A stretch of DNA of 64,000 nucleotides from Ensifer aridi (lineage in GTDB: Bacteria; Pseudomonadota; Alphaproteobacteria; Rhizobiales; Rhizobiaceae). Below, piece by piece: positions 25,333 through 33,788 of this stretch; position 1 is the stretch's first letter; every line of letters begins with the position of its first letter. Below the pieces are notes generated by a model. The model searched no databases. It saw nothing but the letters and a program-made list of their open reading frames with translations, and was not told the origin of the DNA. Position numbers and translations under genes: made by a program. Location: the NCBI RefSeq assembly GCF_002078505.1, contig NZ_LUAV01000035.1:248001-312000 (forward strand), read 5' to 3'.

Positions 25333-25866
25333 TCATTCGGTCGATTCGATGTTGAAGTGCGAGGCGTCGGTCCGGTCCTCGAGCTTGCGTGCCTCGGCGA
25401 ACGAAAGCCGGACGACCGCTTTGCCGTCGTGATAGAGGAACCCCAGGTCGCGGCAGCGCGAGGTCATGCGGGCGGGCAGCACGTCGTAGCGTACGCCGCC
25501 GCCGCCGAGGAGCGGCACGACCGCGCCGATATCCGTACGGTCCGCGGTCTCGACACGAAGCAGATGCAGGACGTTCCCGGAAGCGTCGACGCCGACGAAG
25601 GGAATGCCCGCAAGCCTGAGAAAACTCGTCGGATCACTCGCCCGGGCGAAGTTCTCGGCGAAACTCGCCTCGACGAGATCGAGATCACGCTCGTGCGGCG
25701 GCGACAGGTCCTTGCTTTCGGGGCGATGCGGTACCTGCCATTGTACGATGTCACGCTGCCGGTTGTGGCCGGGGCCCGCATGCTGGTGGCCGTGATGGTG
25801 ATGGTCGTGATCATGATCATGGTGGTGCGATTGCGCGCCGTGGTGGTGATGGTGTCCCCCATGCAT
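25333..25866 (-). CDS. Histidine-rich putative nickel-handling protein
   Basis: 177 residues. The first ~35 residues are extremely His-rich (MHGGHHHHHGAQSHHHDHDH and on to about residue 34), a strong metal-binding tract. The remainder is a compact soluble domain (FLRLAGIPFVGVDASGNVLH; DLGFLYHDGKAVVRLSFAEA) that I cannot assign to a family. It lies between the ureohydrolase gene (10 bp) and the HupE-like gene (25 bp), so a role as nickel store or metallochaperone for the enzyme is inferred. Confidence 0.8.
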   Translation of the reverse strand: MHGGHHHHHGAQSHHHDHDHDHHHHGHQHAGPGHNRQRDIVQWQVPHRPESKDLSPPHERDLDLVEASFAENFARASDPTSFLRLAGIPFVGVDASGNVLHLLRVETADRTDIGAVVPLLGGGGVRYDVLPARMTSRCRDLGFLYHDGKAVVRLSFAEARKLEDRTDASHFNIESTE

Positions 25867-25876
25867 GGCCGTCTCC

Positions 25877-27082
25877 TCAGAAGCTCACCGGCTTGTCGAT
25901 CAGGTGCTTGTGGGAGCCGAGCTTGCCATGCGCCACCAGCGAGCCGAGCGCCTCCACCACCACCCGCACGCCGAAAAGCGCCGTGATGTCGGAGGTGTCG
26001 TAGGGCGGGCTGACCTCGACGACCTCGAGACCGCAGAGCCCTTCTGCCGCAACCAAGCCGAGGATCTTCAGCGCTTCGCGCGGCAGGAAGCCGCCCGGTT
26101 CCGGCCAGCCCGTGCCCGGCACGAAGCCGCAATCGATACTGTCGACGTCGAAAGAGATGTAGACGGCGTCGGCGTCCTTCCAGGCGAGCTCGAGCGCAAT
26201 CTCCGCCGTCTTCTCCGGACCGAGCTTTTCAATGTCGTCGATCGTCAGCACGTTGGTGCCGCGCTCGCGCGCCACCTTCACGCCGTCACGCGGCACCTGC
26301 CAGCCGCCGATACCGAGCTGGACGAGATTTTTCGGCGAGACGTTCGGCAGATTGGTCGCCCAGAACCACGGCGTCGTGTGCATGCGCTCGTCGAGATCCT
26401 TTTCCTGGATATCGATGTGGCGATCGAAATGGATGATGCCAATGCGTTTCGAGGTGCATTCGGCGATGCCGCGCACGCAGGGAAAGCCGATCGAGTGGTC
26501 GCCGCCAAGCATGATCGGCAGCGCGCCGGAGGAAAAGACATGGGCGACGCCGCGGGTGATCTGGTCGAAGCTCTTTTCCAGATTGGCCGGGATGGTAAAG
26601 ACATCGCCGGCATCGCAGAGCGTCATCTGTTCCCGCAGGTCAACGCCCATTTCATAGTTATAAGGCGTGTAGAGCGCCGAGATGCGGCGGATACCCTGCG
26701 GTCCGAAGCGCGTGCCCGGCCGATAGGTCGTCCCGCTGTCGAACGGGATACCGAGCACGGCCGCATCGTATTTGCCGACATCGCGGACGTTTTCGACGTA
26801 GGGCGCCTTCAGGAACGTGTTGATGCCGGCGAAATGCGGCAGCTCGCCCCGCGCGAAGGTGGGGATCGACTTGTCCGTCAGACTCTCCGAGCCCGGCAGG
26901 CCCATTTCGAGCGCCCATTTCTTTTCCCGTCCCCAGCCCTTGCCGGAAAGCTTCCCCTCCGCCTCGAGCGCCTTCCAGCCCTGGCTGTCCAGCATGTTGA
27001 AGTCCGGGTGGTGTCGGCGCTCGCGAACGGGCGTCGCTATGGGGCCGGCGCGGCGAGACTGGCGGCTTGGGGGTTCACGCAT
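25877..27082 (-). CDS. gdmH: Agmatinase-family ureohydrolase, probable nickel-dependent guanidine hydrolase
   Basis: 401 residues, longer than typical agmatinase (~300) because of an N-terminal extension of about 90 residues, as in cyanobacterial guanidine hydrolase GdmH. All six metal ligands are present: H196 in LGGDHSIGFP, D220-x-H222-x-D224 in HFDRHIDIQEKD, and D312-x-D314 in SFDVDSIDCGF. The DRH variant of the usual DAH motif and the following GFVPGTGWPEPGGF are notable. AAGGAG lies 8 nt before ATG 27082. The guanidine-I riboswitch heading the operon and the neighbouring nickel genes favour guanidine hydrolysis to urea and ammonia over agmatine hydrolysis. The symbol is by inference. Confidence 0.82.
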   Translation of the reverse strand: MREPPSRQSRRAGPIATPVRERRHHPDFNMLDSQGWKALEAEGKLSGKGWGREKKWALEMGLPGSESLTDKSIPTFARGELPHFAGINTFLKAPYVENVRDVGKYDAAVLGIPFDSGTTYRPGTRFGPQGIRRISALYTPYNYEMGVDLREQMTLCDAGDVFTIPANLEKSFDQITRGVAHVFSSGALPIMLGGDHSIGFPCVRGIAECTSKRIGIIHFDRHIDIQEKDLDERMHTTPWFWATNLPNVSPKNLVQLGIGGWQVPRDGVKVARERGTNVLTIDDIEKLGPEKTAEIALELAWKDADAVYISFDVDSIDCGFVPGTGWPEPGGFLPREALKILGLVAAEGLCGLEVVEVSPPYDTSDITALFGVRVVVEALGSLVAHGKLGSHKHLIDKPVSF

Positions 27083-27881
27083 GGGGCATGCTCCTTTTCG
27101 TTTCCTGCGACGTGGGGCTGGCCTCGATCGGCCGCGAAAAGCCGAGTACCGGGACGGGCCCGTCGCGGCTCAAATCGAGGTCGTAGATGATGCGGGCGCC
27201 ATAGCGCTCAGGCGCTTGCGGATCGATGCGCGGCCTATCGAAGGCGAGCAGCCGCGTCCCTAGACCGAAGGCCTCCTTGAGATCGTGGGTCACCATGATC
27301 ACGGTCATGCCGCGATCGCGCCAGAGCGGCTTGATGAGCGCGTGCATCTGCGCCCGCGTGCCGGGGTCGAGCGCGCCGAAAGGCTCGTCGAGCAGCAGCA
27401 CCTTCGGTTCCCTGGCGAGCGCCTGGGCGATCGCCAGCCGCTGCTGCTGCCCGCCCGAAAGCGCGCTCGGATACTTCCGAATATGTTCGCTGAGCCCAAC
27501 CGCCTCAAGAAGCGCTTCCGCCTTCTCGCTGGCCGCCTGTCGCTTCGCTCCAAACAGCTTGGCCGTGAACGAGCTCTCGGCGAATTCGAAGGCGATCAGG
27601 ACGTTCTGTAGAACGTTCAGGTGGGGAAAAACAGAATAGCGCTGGAAAACCACGCCGCGGTCTGGACCCGGCTCGTCCGGCAGCGCCGCTCCATCGAGCG
27701 TGATGATGCCGCGCGTCGGCCGCTCCTGGCCGAGGATCATCCGGAGAAAGGTGGATTTGCCGCAGCCTGAAGGGCCGACGACGGAGACGAAGGCGCCGGA
27801 GGCGATGTCGAGCGAGATGCTTTCGAGCACGACCTGGTCGCCATATTCCATCCAGACATTGTGGACGCGGATTTCGCTCAT
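27075..27881 (-). CDS. ABC importer ATP-binding protein (guanidine operon)
   Basis: 268 residues. Walker A GPSGCGKST, signature ALSGGQQQRLAIAQAL, Walker B VLLLDEPFGALDP, H-loop VTHDL. Belongs to the TauB/SsuB/NrtD (nitrate-sulfonate-taurine) class. Its end overlaps the ureohydrolase start, and its start overlaps the permease stop (ATGA), so transport and hydrolysis are translationally linked. Confidence 0.9.
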   Translation of the reverse strand: MSEIRVHNVWMEYGDQVVLESISLDIASGAFVSVVGPSGCGKSTFLRMILGQERPTRGIITLDGAALPDEPGPDRGVVFQRYSVFPHLNVLQNVLIAFEFAESSFTAKLFGAKRQAASEKAEALLEAVGLSEHIRKYPSALSGGQQQRLAIAQALAREPKVLLLDEPFGALDPGTRAQMHALIKPLWRDRGMTVIMVTHDLKEAFGLGTRLLAFDRPRIDPQAPERYGARIIYDLDLSRDGPVPVLGFSRPIEASPTSQETKRSMPHA

Positions 27882-28714
27882 CGGCGCGCCTCCTGGACAT
27901 AGGCCCAGGGGAAAGCGCGCCGAGCGAGCCGCGCCAGCAGCCAGTCGAGAAGATAGGCGATGAGGGTGATCCAGGCTACGTAGGGCAGGATCACGTCCAT
28001 GGCGAGATAGCGCCGGACGAGGAAGATGCGATAGCCGAGGCCGCTCTCGGCGGCGATCGCTTCTGCCGAGATCAAGAAGAGGAAGGCCGGGCCGAGTGAT
28101 AGCCTGAGCGCTTCGATGAGCCGCGGCATCGCCTGCGGCAGTGCAACTCGTAGCATCAGTTGCCAGGTGGAGGCGCCGAGCGTCTGCGCCTTGACGATCT
28201 GCTCGCTCGGGATGGCGGCGACGGTCATCGCGAGGTCGCGAACGAGGAAGGGTGCGATGCCGATTACGATCAGCACGACCTTGGAGAGTTCGCCGAGGCC
28301 GAAGACGATGAACAGCACCGGCAGGATCGCCATCGGCGGGATCATCGAAACGACGGCGACGAGGGGCGACAGCCCGGCGCTTGCTACCGGAAGCAGCCCG
28401 AGCGTCAGCCCGAGCACCAGGCCGATGGCGGCGGCCGCACCGAGGCCGATGAACAGTCGCTGGAGGCTCGCCACGGTATCAGACCAGAGGGTCAAGTCTC
28501 CCGACCGCCGGTCGGGCTCGGTCGCCAACCGGTCCATGCTCGTCGCCATTTCCGTGATCGGCGGCAGCAGCTTGTCGCCCGGATTTGCGGCCCGCCGTTC
28601 CGCCGAGACGACGACATAGAGGCAGGCGATCAGCAGGAAGGGCAGGAGGGCAAGCAGGACCCGCGTTCCCGATCCCGGGACGATATTGACGGCACGTCGC
28701 ATGAGTCTTCCCAT
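27878..28714 (-). CDS. ABC importer permease (guanidine operon)
   Basis: 278 residues with about six membrane segments and the BPD_transp_1 EAA-like loop (LGASTWQLMLRVALPQAMPR). Class: TauC/SsuC-like. It lies 69 bp after the substrate-binding-protein gene and is ATGA-coupled to the ATPase gene. Confidence 0.9.
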   Translation of the reverse strand: MGRLMRRAVNIVPGSGTRVLLALLPFLLIACLYVVVSAERRAANPGDKLLPPITEMATSMDRLATEPDRRSGDLTLWSDTVASLQRLFIGLGAAAAIGLVLGLTLGLLPVASAGLSPLVAVVSMIPPMAILPVLFIVFGLGELSKVVLIVIGIAPFLVRDLAMTVAAIPSEQIVKAQTLGASTWQLMLRVALPQAMPRLIEALRLSLGPAFLFLISAEAIAAESGLGYRIFLVRRYLAMDVILPYVAWITLIAYLLDWLLARLARRAFPWAYVQEARR

Positions 28715-28783
28715 CTTCTGGAGAACATCTCGGGCCGAAGCCGGCAGGGCAGGGCCAGCGTCAGTCTGTGCCCTGCAGCGGCG

Positions 28784-29866
28784 TCAGAGGGAGCCTTCGG
28801 CAGCGAGCTTCATGTAGCCGACGTCGAAGCGCAGCTTCACGTTGTCGGTCGAGCCGAGAACCTGCCCGCCCGGAAACGCGATGCCGACGGCGTCCTTGTC
28901 GGAAGCGCCGTCGCCGAGCAGGCCATGGTCGAAGGAGAAGCTTCTGACGAGGTCCATCGTCTTGATGAGGTCCTCGCTCTCGGTGAAGGCGACCGCCTCC
29001 TCAGGTGTCGCGAACAGCTTGGTCGCCGCAAGTTGGGACTCGAAGCCGGCAAGGTCCGTGCCGGACATCGCGCCCATCGCGGCGCGTGCGGTCTTGCCCT
29101 TCTCGCCCGGGTCCGTCAGGACCGACATCGTCTCGTACCAGATGCCGGCGAGCGCCTTGCCGAAGTCGGGATTGTCCTTGAGCACCTTGGTGTTGACCAT
29201 CAACGTGTCGATGATCTCGCCGGGGATCTGCGTAGAATCGAACAGCGCTGCGGAGCCTGGTTCGGCCTTGACCTCGGCGAGCAGCGGGTTCCAGGTGACG
29301 ACCGTCGAGGTCTCCGGCGACTTGAAGGCGGCGACCATGTCGGCATCGGAGGTGTTGACGATCGTCACGTCCCTTTCGGAAAGCCCCGCCGCTTCGAGAG
29401 CGCGCGCAAGCAGGTAGTGCGAGACCGACAGTTCGACGAGATTGATGCTATCACCCTTGAGATCGGCGGGCGTCTTCGCGATCTTGGAGACGATGCCGTC
29501 ATTGCCGTTGGAGAAATCGCCGATGATCAGGATCGTGGTGTCGACGCCGCCGGCGGCCGGAATGGTGAGGCCATCCATGTTCGTCGCCGTCACGCCGTCG
29601 AAGCCGCCGGCGGTGTACTGGTTGATGGACTCGACGTAATCGTTGATCTGTTTGACGTTGATGGTGATGCCGTATTTGTCGGCCCATTTCTTCACGATCC
29701 CGGCATCCGCCGCATAGGGCCATGGCATCCAGCCGACATAGATCGTCCAGGCGATATTGAATTCCTTCTTCGGTTCCGCCTGCGTCCCGCCCGCGAGAAG
29801 CGCGAGAGAGATGCCGAGAGCGGCCGAGAGGGCGCGAAAACCGAATCTGCCATTTCCGAAACGCAT
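28784..29866 (-). CDS. ABC importer substrate-binding protein (guanidine operon)
   Basis: 360 residues. Signal peptide (FRALSAALGISLALLAGGTQA), then an NMT1/TauA-like fold with NIAWTIYVGWMPWPYAADAG and GFDGVTATNMDGLTIPAAGG. The several aromatic residues at the start of the mature protein (WTIYVGWMPWPY) would suit binding of a planar cation. It is the first gene after the guanidine-I riboswitch, so guanidine is the likely ligand. GGGGAA lies 6 nt before ATG 29866 and faces a CCCC tract upstream. Confidence 0.88.
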   Translation of the reverse strand: MRFGNGRFGFRALSAALGISLALLAGGTQAEPKKEFNIAWTIYVGWMPWPYAADAGIVKKWADKYGITINVKQINDYVESINQYTAGGFDGVTATNMDGLTIPAAGGVDTTILIIGDFSNGNDGIVSKIAKTPADLKGDSINLVELSVSHYLLARALEAAGLSERDVTIVNTSDADMVAAFKSPETSTVVTWNPLLAEVKAEPGSAALFDSTQIPGEIIDTLMVNTKVLKDNPDFGKALAGIWYETMSVLTDPGEKGKTARAAMGAMSGTDLAGFESQLAATKLFATPEEAVAFTESEDLIKTMDLVRSFSFDHGLLGDGASDKDAVGIAFPGGQVLGSTDNVKLRFDVGYMKLAAEGSL

Positions 29867-29954
29867 CGTCTGTTCCCCTTGTTCGACTTGGGGCTCAAGC
29901 TGCGCTCATTTCTCGGAAATCACGGGTCGGGATTCCCAAAGCAACGACATCGCT

Positions 29955-30066
29955 GCATGAGCCTCCCGGGCTTTTATCCCGCCGTGGACCCGGTGGATGT
30001 CTCCCCACCGGAGGTTTCTCTCGGTCCAGTCATGCTTTATCGCATCGGAACCCTAGAAACATCGAC
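29955..30066 (-). promoter_or_regulatory. Guanidine-I (ykkC) riboswitch
   Basis: Read on the minus strand, the leader contains the conserved blocks of the ykkC class in order: CTAGGGTTCCG (30056-30046), then GACTGGACCGAGAGAAACC, a variable GC stem (CCGGTGG...CCACCGG), ACGGCGGGATAAAAGCCC, and GGGAGG ending near 29963. The invariant ACGG and GGGATAAAAGCCCGGGAG parts match my memory of the guanidine-I consensus almost exactly. A possible outer helix pairs GACATC (30082-30077) with GATGTC (29951-29946). It lies about 90 bp before the importer gene start. No U-tract terminator is evident between aptamer and ATG, so translational control is possible. Confidence 0.93.
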
Positions 30067-30082
30067 AGTATAGTCTGATGTC

Positions 30083-30457
30083 CTCTAAAGTAAAGCAGAA
30101 GCTTTTCAAATTTATGCTCATAATTTGTGCGTTTGATGCTTATAAATTAATCAAGTAGACCAATAATTATTAGGGCACACTTGAGGCGACCTTATCGTAA
30201 CGGTCTTCCGCGCGTTGAGACGTGTTGATGGTTTGCGACCAGAATCACGTTCCAAGGCCGCTCGAGCCTCTGCACGCTCCCCCTCTGGCTCTCCACGCGG
30301 CGCATGCTGCGCCGCAGCGACGAATTCACTTGATGTGTTTAGTAAAACGTATATCACTAAACATATTGCTTAACATGAGGGAGTATGGCTTGGGCATGTG
30401 AGCAAGGGAGAATTTTCCGAGGCCGGCATCAGTCGGCTCTGTATCTGGGAGGAATAC
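30083..30457. other. Divergent intergenic region of guanidine and polyol operons
   Basis: About 375 bp without a convincing gene. The AT-rich part (30083-30160) should hold the minus-strand promoter that feeds the riboswitch; no clear -35/-10 pair can be named. The other half holds the inverted repeat listed at 30336-30363 and the leader of the plus-strand operon. Confidence 0.5.
30336..30363. promoter_or_regulatory. Inverted repeat, probable operator of the polyol/Dha operon
   Basis: TGTTTAGT (30336-30343), a 12-bp spacer, and ACTAAACA (30356-30363): perfect 8-bp arms. It lies 95 bp upstream of the first gene of the transporter/Dha operon and is AT-rich, as expected at a promoter. The cognate regulator is not identified; the small protein at 40994 is one candidate. 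Confidence 0.6.
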
Positions 30458-31783
30458 ATGCGGAAGATGACGAAGGCCCTGATGGGCATGTCGTCGGCAC
30501 TCGTGCTGTCGACGGCGATACCGGGAATGGCGAAGGCCGATGAATTGACGCTGTGCTGGGCAGCCTGGGACCCGGCGAATGCGCTGGTCGAGCTCTCGAA
30601 GGATTTTACCGCAGCGACCGGCACCACGATGAAGTTCGAGTTCGTGCCGTGGCCGAACTTCGCCGACCGCATACTCAACGAGCTCAATTCGGGCGGCAAG
30701 CTCTGCGATCTCCTGATCGGCGACAGCCAGTGGATCGGCGGTTCCGCGGAAAACGGCTACTACGTCAAGCTCAACGATTTCTTCGACAAGGAAGGCATCA
30801 AGATGAGCGACTTCGCCGAAGCCGCGGTCAATGCCTATTCCACCTGGCCGAAAGGCACACCGAACTATTGGGCTCTGCCGGCCATGGGTGACGCCAACGG
30901 CTGGTTCTATCGCAAGGATTGGTTCGCCAAGCCGGAATTGCAGGCCGAGTTCAAGGAGAAATACGGCCGCGACCTCGGCCCGCCGCGGTCCTGGGATGAA
31001 TTGAAGCAGGTCGCCGAATTCTTCACCGGTCGCGAGATCGACGGCCAGAAGGTCTATGGTGCCGCGATCTTCACCGAGCGTGCCTCCGAGGGCATCACCA
31101 TGGGCGCGACCTCGGCGCTCTATCCCTATGGCTTCAAATACGAGCAGACCGGCGGCAAATACGACATGGACGGCGCCGTCAATTCCGCGGATGCAGTGGC
31201 GGGCCTCGAAGCGTACAAGGCTCTCTACAAATGCTGTCAGCCGCCTGGCTATACAGACAGCTACATGGGCGAGGGGCTCGACGCCTTCAAATCCGGCCAG
31301 GTGGCGATGGCGATGAACTGGTTCGCCTTTTTCCCGGGCCTCCACAAGGACGAGAAGGTCGGCGGCGACAAGATCGGCTTCTTCGTCAATCCCAAGCAGA
31401 AGGTCGCCGCCTCGACGCTCGGCGGGCAGGGGATGTCCGTCGTCGCCAATACCGACAACATGGACGGCGCGCTCGCCTACATCAAGTGGTTCGCTCAGCC
31501 CGATGTCCAGAAGAAATGGTGGGCGCTCGGCGGCTACGCCGTGCACAACGCAGTCCTGAATGATCCGTCCTTCAAGGCCAGCCAGCCCTTCGCGGCCGAC
31601 TTCCTCGTCGCGATGAACCAGGTGCAGGACTTCTGGCAGGAGCCGTCCTACGCGATCCTGCTGCAGGCCATGCAGAAGCGCCTGCACGACTATGTCGTTG
31701 CCGACCAGGGCACGGCGCAAGAGGCACTCGACTCTCTCGTCAACGACTGGAAGGAAATCTTCGAGGACGAAGGCAAGCTCTAG
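30458..31783 (+). CDS. Polyol/sugar ABC importer substrate-binding protein (GlpV-like)
   Basis: 441 residues from ATG 30458 (GGGAGG 5 nt upstream). The in-frame start at 30398 is rejected because the ribosome site and signal peptide (MTKALMGMSSALVLSTAIPG) begin at 30458. The mature protein is a family-1-type solute-binding protein (LTLCWAAWDPANALVELSKD; WALPAMGDANGWFYRKDW). With two permeases, a small DUF2160 membrane protein and two ATPases downstream, the set matches the Rhizobium glycerol importer GlpSTPQUV. The Dha kinases downstream suggest a three-carbon polyol or dihydroxyacetone source. Confidence 0.88.
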   Translation: MRKMTKALMGMSSALVLSTAIPGMAKADELTLCWAAWDPANALVELSKDFTAATGTTMKFEFVPWPNFADRILNELNSGGKLCDLLIGDSQWIGGSAENGYYVKLNDFFDKEGIKMSDFAEAAVNAYSTWPKGTPNYWALPAMGDANGWFYRKDWFAKPELQAEFKEKYGRDLGPPRSWDELKQVAEFFTGREIDGQKVYGAAIFTERASEGITMGATSALYPYGFKYEQTGGKYDMDGAVNSADAVAGLEAYKALYKCCQPPGYTDSYMGEGLDAFKSGQVAMAMNWFAFFPGLHKDEKVGGDKIGFFVNPKQKVAASTLGGQGMSVVANTDNMDGALAYIKWFAQPDVQKKWWALGGYAVHNAVLNDPSFKASQPFAADFLVAMNQVQDFWQEPSYAILLQAMQKRLHDYVVADQGTAQEALDSLVNDWKEIFEDEGKL

Positions 31784-31797
31784 GCTTCCTCAGCAAC

Positions 31798-31825
31798 ACG
31801 GCCCGGCTGCGAAGGTCCGGGCCGT
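31798..31825 (+). terminator. Intercistronic hairpin after the binding-protein gene
   Basis: ACGGCCCGG and CCGGGCCGT form a perfect 9-bp stem around a 10-nt loop, 14 bp after the stop codon of the binding-protein gene. There is no U tract. Such hairpins between a binding-protein gene and its permease genes commonly protect the upstream mRNA or attenuate downstream expression, giving an excess of binding protein. Confidence 0.65.
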
Positions 31826-31866
31826 CGGCCTCGAACCCGATCCTTCCTTGAATTCAGGTGACGTCA

Positions 31867-32835
31867 GTGACCGATGCCCCTTCTACCATTGCGGAGCGAT
31901 CCGCCGACGTGCTTGCCCGCGCTACGCCGACGAACGTCGCGGTTCGGGTGCGCGGCCTTTCGGACCGCGCCATCGCCTGGCTCTTCATAACGCCGACGAT
32001 CGCCTTGCTGCTTGCGATCAATATCTTCCCGCTGATCTGGGCGGTCTATCTGTCCTTCACGAATTTCCGCGCGAACCGCCCCAACGCCGAAGTCGATGGC
32101 GTCGGCTTGCGCAACTACCAGCGGGTGCTGAACGATCCGGACATCTGGATCGCCATGCAGACGACGGCGCATTTCGTCTTCTGGACGATCCTCCTACAGA
32201 CGGTCATCGGCTTCGCACTTGCCTATCTGATCGACCGCAAGTTCCGCGGCCACGCTTTCTGGACGACGGTCATCCTCATTCCGATGATGCTGTCGCCGGC
32301 GGTCGTCGGCAATTTCTGGCGGTTTCTCTACCAGCCGCAGATCGGCCTCTTCAATTATATCGTCTCGTTCTTCACGGGCATTCCGCCGTCATCCTTCGAG
32401 ATGCTCGGTTCGGTGAGCCTGGCGCCCTGGGCGATCATCATCGTCGATACCTGGATGTGGACACCCTATGTCATGCTGATCTGCCTCGCCGGCCTCAGGT
32501 CCATCCCGGACTACATCTACGAGGCGGCCGAGGTCGACCGCGCCTCCGCCTGGCGGCAATTCTGGTCGATCACCGTTCCGATGGCCTTGCCCTTCATCAT
32601 GCTTGCCGTGCTCTTCCGCGGCATCGAGAATTTCAAGATGTTCGACATGGTCATGCTTTTGACCGGTGGAGGGCCTGGTTCCACCACCGAGGTCGCATCG
32701 ATCACGCTGAAGCGCGAGGCCTTCGAAAGCTGGCTCACCGGACGGTCTTCGGCCTTCGCAATCATTCTTTTCGTCGCGGTGTTCGGCCTCGCCAACATCT
32801 ACGTCAAAGCGCTCAACAAGGTGAAACAGCGATGA
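31867..32835 (+). CDS. Polyol/sugar ABC importer permease (GlpP-like)
   Basis: 322 residues from GTG 31867, chosen because AGGTGA lies 5 nt before it; GTG 31858 in the same frame overlaps that site. Six or more membrane segments and the EAA loop (YEAAEVDRASAWRQFWSITV). MalF/UgpA class. Its stop overlaps the next gene as ATGA. Confidence 0.9.
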   Translation: MTDAPSTIAERSADVLARATPTNVAVRVRGLSDRAIAWLFITPTIALLLAINIFPLIWAVYLSFTNFRANRPNAEVDGVGLRNYQRVLNDPDIWIAMQTTAHFVFWTILLQTVIGFALAYLIDRKFRGHAFWTTVILIPMMLSPAVVGNFWRFLYQPQIGLFNYIVSFFTGIPPSSFEMLGSVSLAPWAIIIVDTWMWTPYVMLICLAGLRSIPDYIYEAAEVDRASAWRQFWSITVPMALPFIMLAVLFRGIENFKMFDMVMLLTGGGPGSTTEVASITLKREAFESWLTGRSSAFAIILFVAVFGLANIYVKALNKVKQR

Positions 32836-33788
32836 GTTCGGTCAATACCACCGCCCATTCCGTGGTCGAGCCGACGCCGACCGTGAAGCGCATCGCCGGC
32901 ACGATCGTCATCCTCTATGCGCTGGTGACGATGATCCCGCTCGCCTGGATATTTCTGACGAGCATCAAGTCGCCGCCGGATTCGATCAGTTATCCGCCGA
33001 AGGTCGTCTTCACCCCGACGCTCGAGGGCTTCTGCAATCTTTTCACGACGCGGACAAGGCAGACGCCGGACTATATCCAGTCGCTCCCCGCCCCGACCAG
33101 CACCTGCGACGAGATCACCCGCAGCCGCAACATGGTCATCGCCGGCCCCTCGAACTATTGGCCGCGCTTCGGCAATTCGCTCGTGATCGCTTTCGGCTCG
33201 ACCTTTCTTGCCGTCTCTCTCGGAACGTTTGCGGCCTACGGTTTCTCCAGGTTCCGCGTTCCGCTCGCCGACGATCTCCTGTTCTTCATTCTTTCGACCC
33301 GGATGATGCCGCCGATCGCGGTCGCGATCCCGATCTACCTCATGTATCGCCAGTTCGGACTTTCCGACACGGCCCTCGGGATGATCCTGCTCTATACCGC
33401 CGTCAACGTCTCGCTCGCCGTCTGGCTCCTCAAGGGCTTCATCGACGAGATTCCCCGCGAATACGAAGAGGCGGCGATGATCGATGGCTATACCCGCTTG
33501 CAGGCCTTCTGGAAGGTCGTGCTGCCGCAGGCGACGACCGGCATTGCCGCGACCGCGATCTTCTGCCTGATCTTCGCCTGGAACGAATATGCCTTCGCGG
33601 TGCTCCTGACTTCGGGCTCGGCGCAGACCGCGCCGCCGTTCATCCCGACGATCATCGGCGAAGGCGGGCAGGATTGGCCGGCGGTCGCGGCCGGCACGAC
33701 GATCTTCCTGGTGCCGATTCTCGTCTTCACCATCATCCTGCGCAAGCAGTTGCTGCGCGGCATCACCTTCGGAGCGGTACGCAAATGA
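32832..33788 (+). CDS. Polyol/sugar ABC importer permease (GlpQ-like)
   Basis: 318 residues from ATG 32832 (ATGA overlap). MalG/UgpE class with EAA loop (YEEAAMIDGYTRLQAFWKVV). It has a larger periplasmic insertion near residues 60-110 (RTRQTPDYIQSLPAPTSTCD) than ordinary MalG-type permeases, a trait of the glycerol-importer group. ATGA overlap with the next gene. Confidence 0.9.
   Translation: MSSVNTTAHSVVEPTPTVKRIAGTIVILYALVTMIPLAWIFLTSIKSPPDSISYPPKVVFTPTLEGFCNLFTTRTRQTPDYIQSLPAPTSTCDEITRSRNMVIAGPSNYWPRFGNSLVIAFGSTFLAVSLGTFAAYGFSRFRVPLADDLLFFILSTRMMPPIAVAIPIYLMYRQFGLSDTALGMILLYTAVNVSLAVWLLKGFIDEIPREYEEAAMIDGYTRLQAFWKVVLPQATTGIAATAIFCLIFAWNEYAFAVLLTSGSAQTAPPFIPTIIGEGGQDWPAVAAGTTIFLVPILVFTIILRKQLLRGITFGAVRK

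Noticed and set aside
25865..27190. A 441-codon open frame on the plus strand
   Set aside because: Antisense to the ureohydrolase gene and without any domain; the ureohydrolase has all six metal ligands.
28160..30073. A 637-codon open frame on the plus strand
   Set aside because: It runs antisense to the guanidine importer genes and across the riboswitch. Its composition is that of a GC-rich shadow frame and it shows no family motif.
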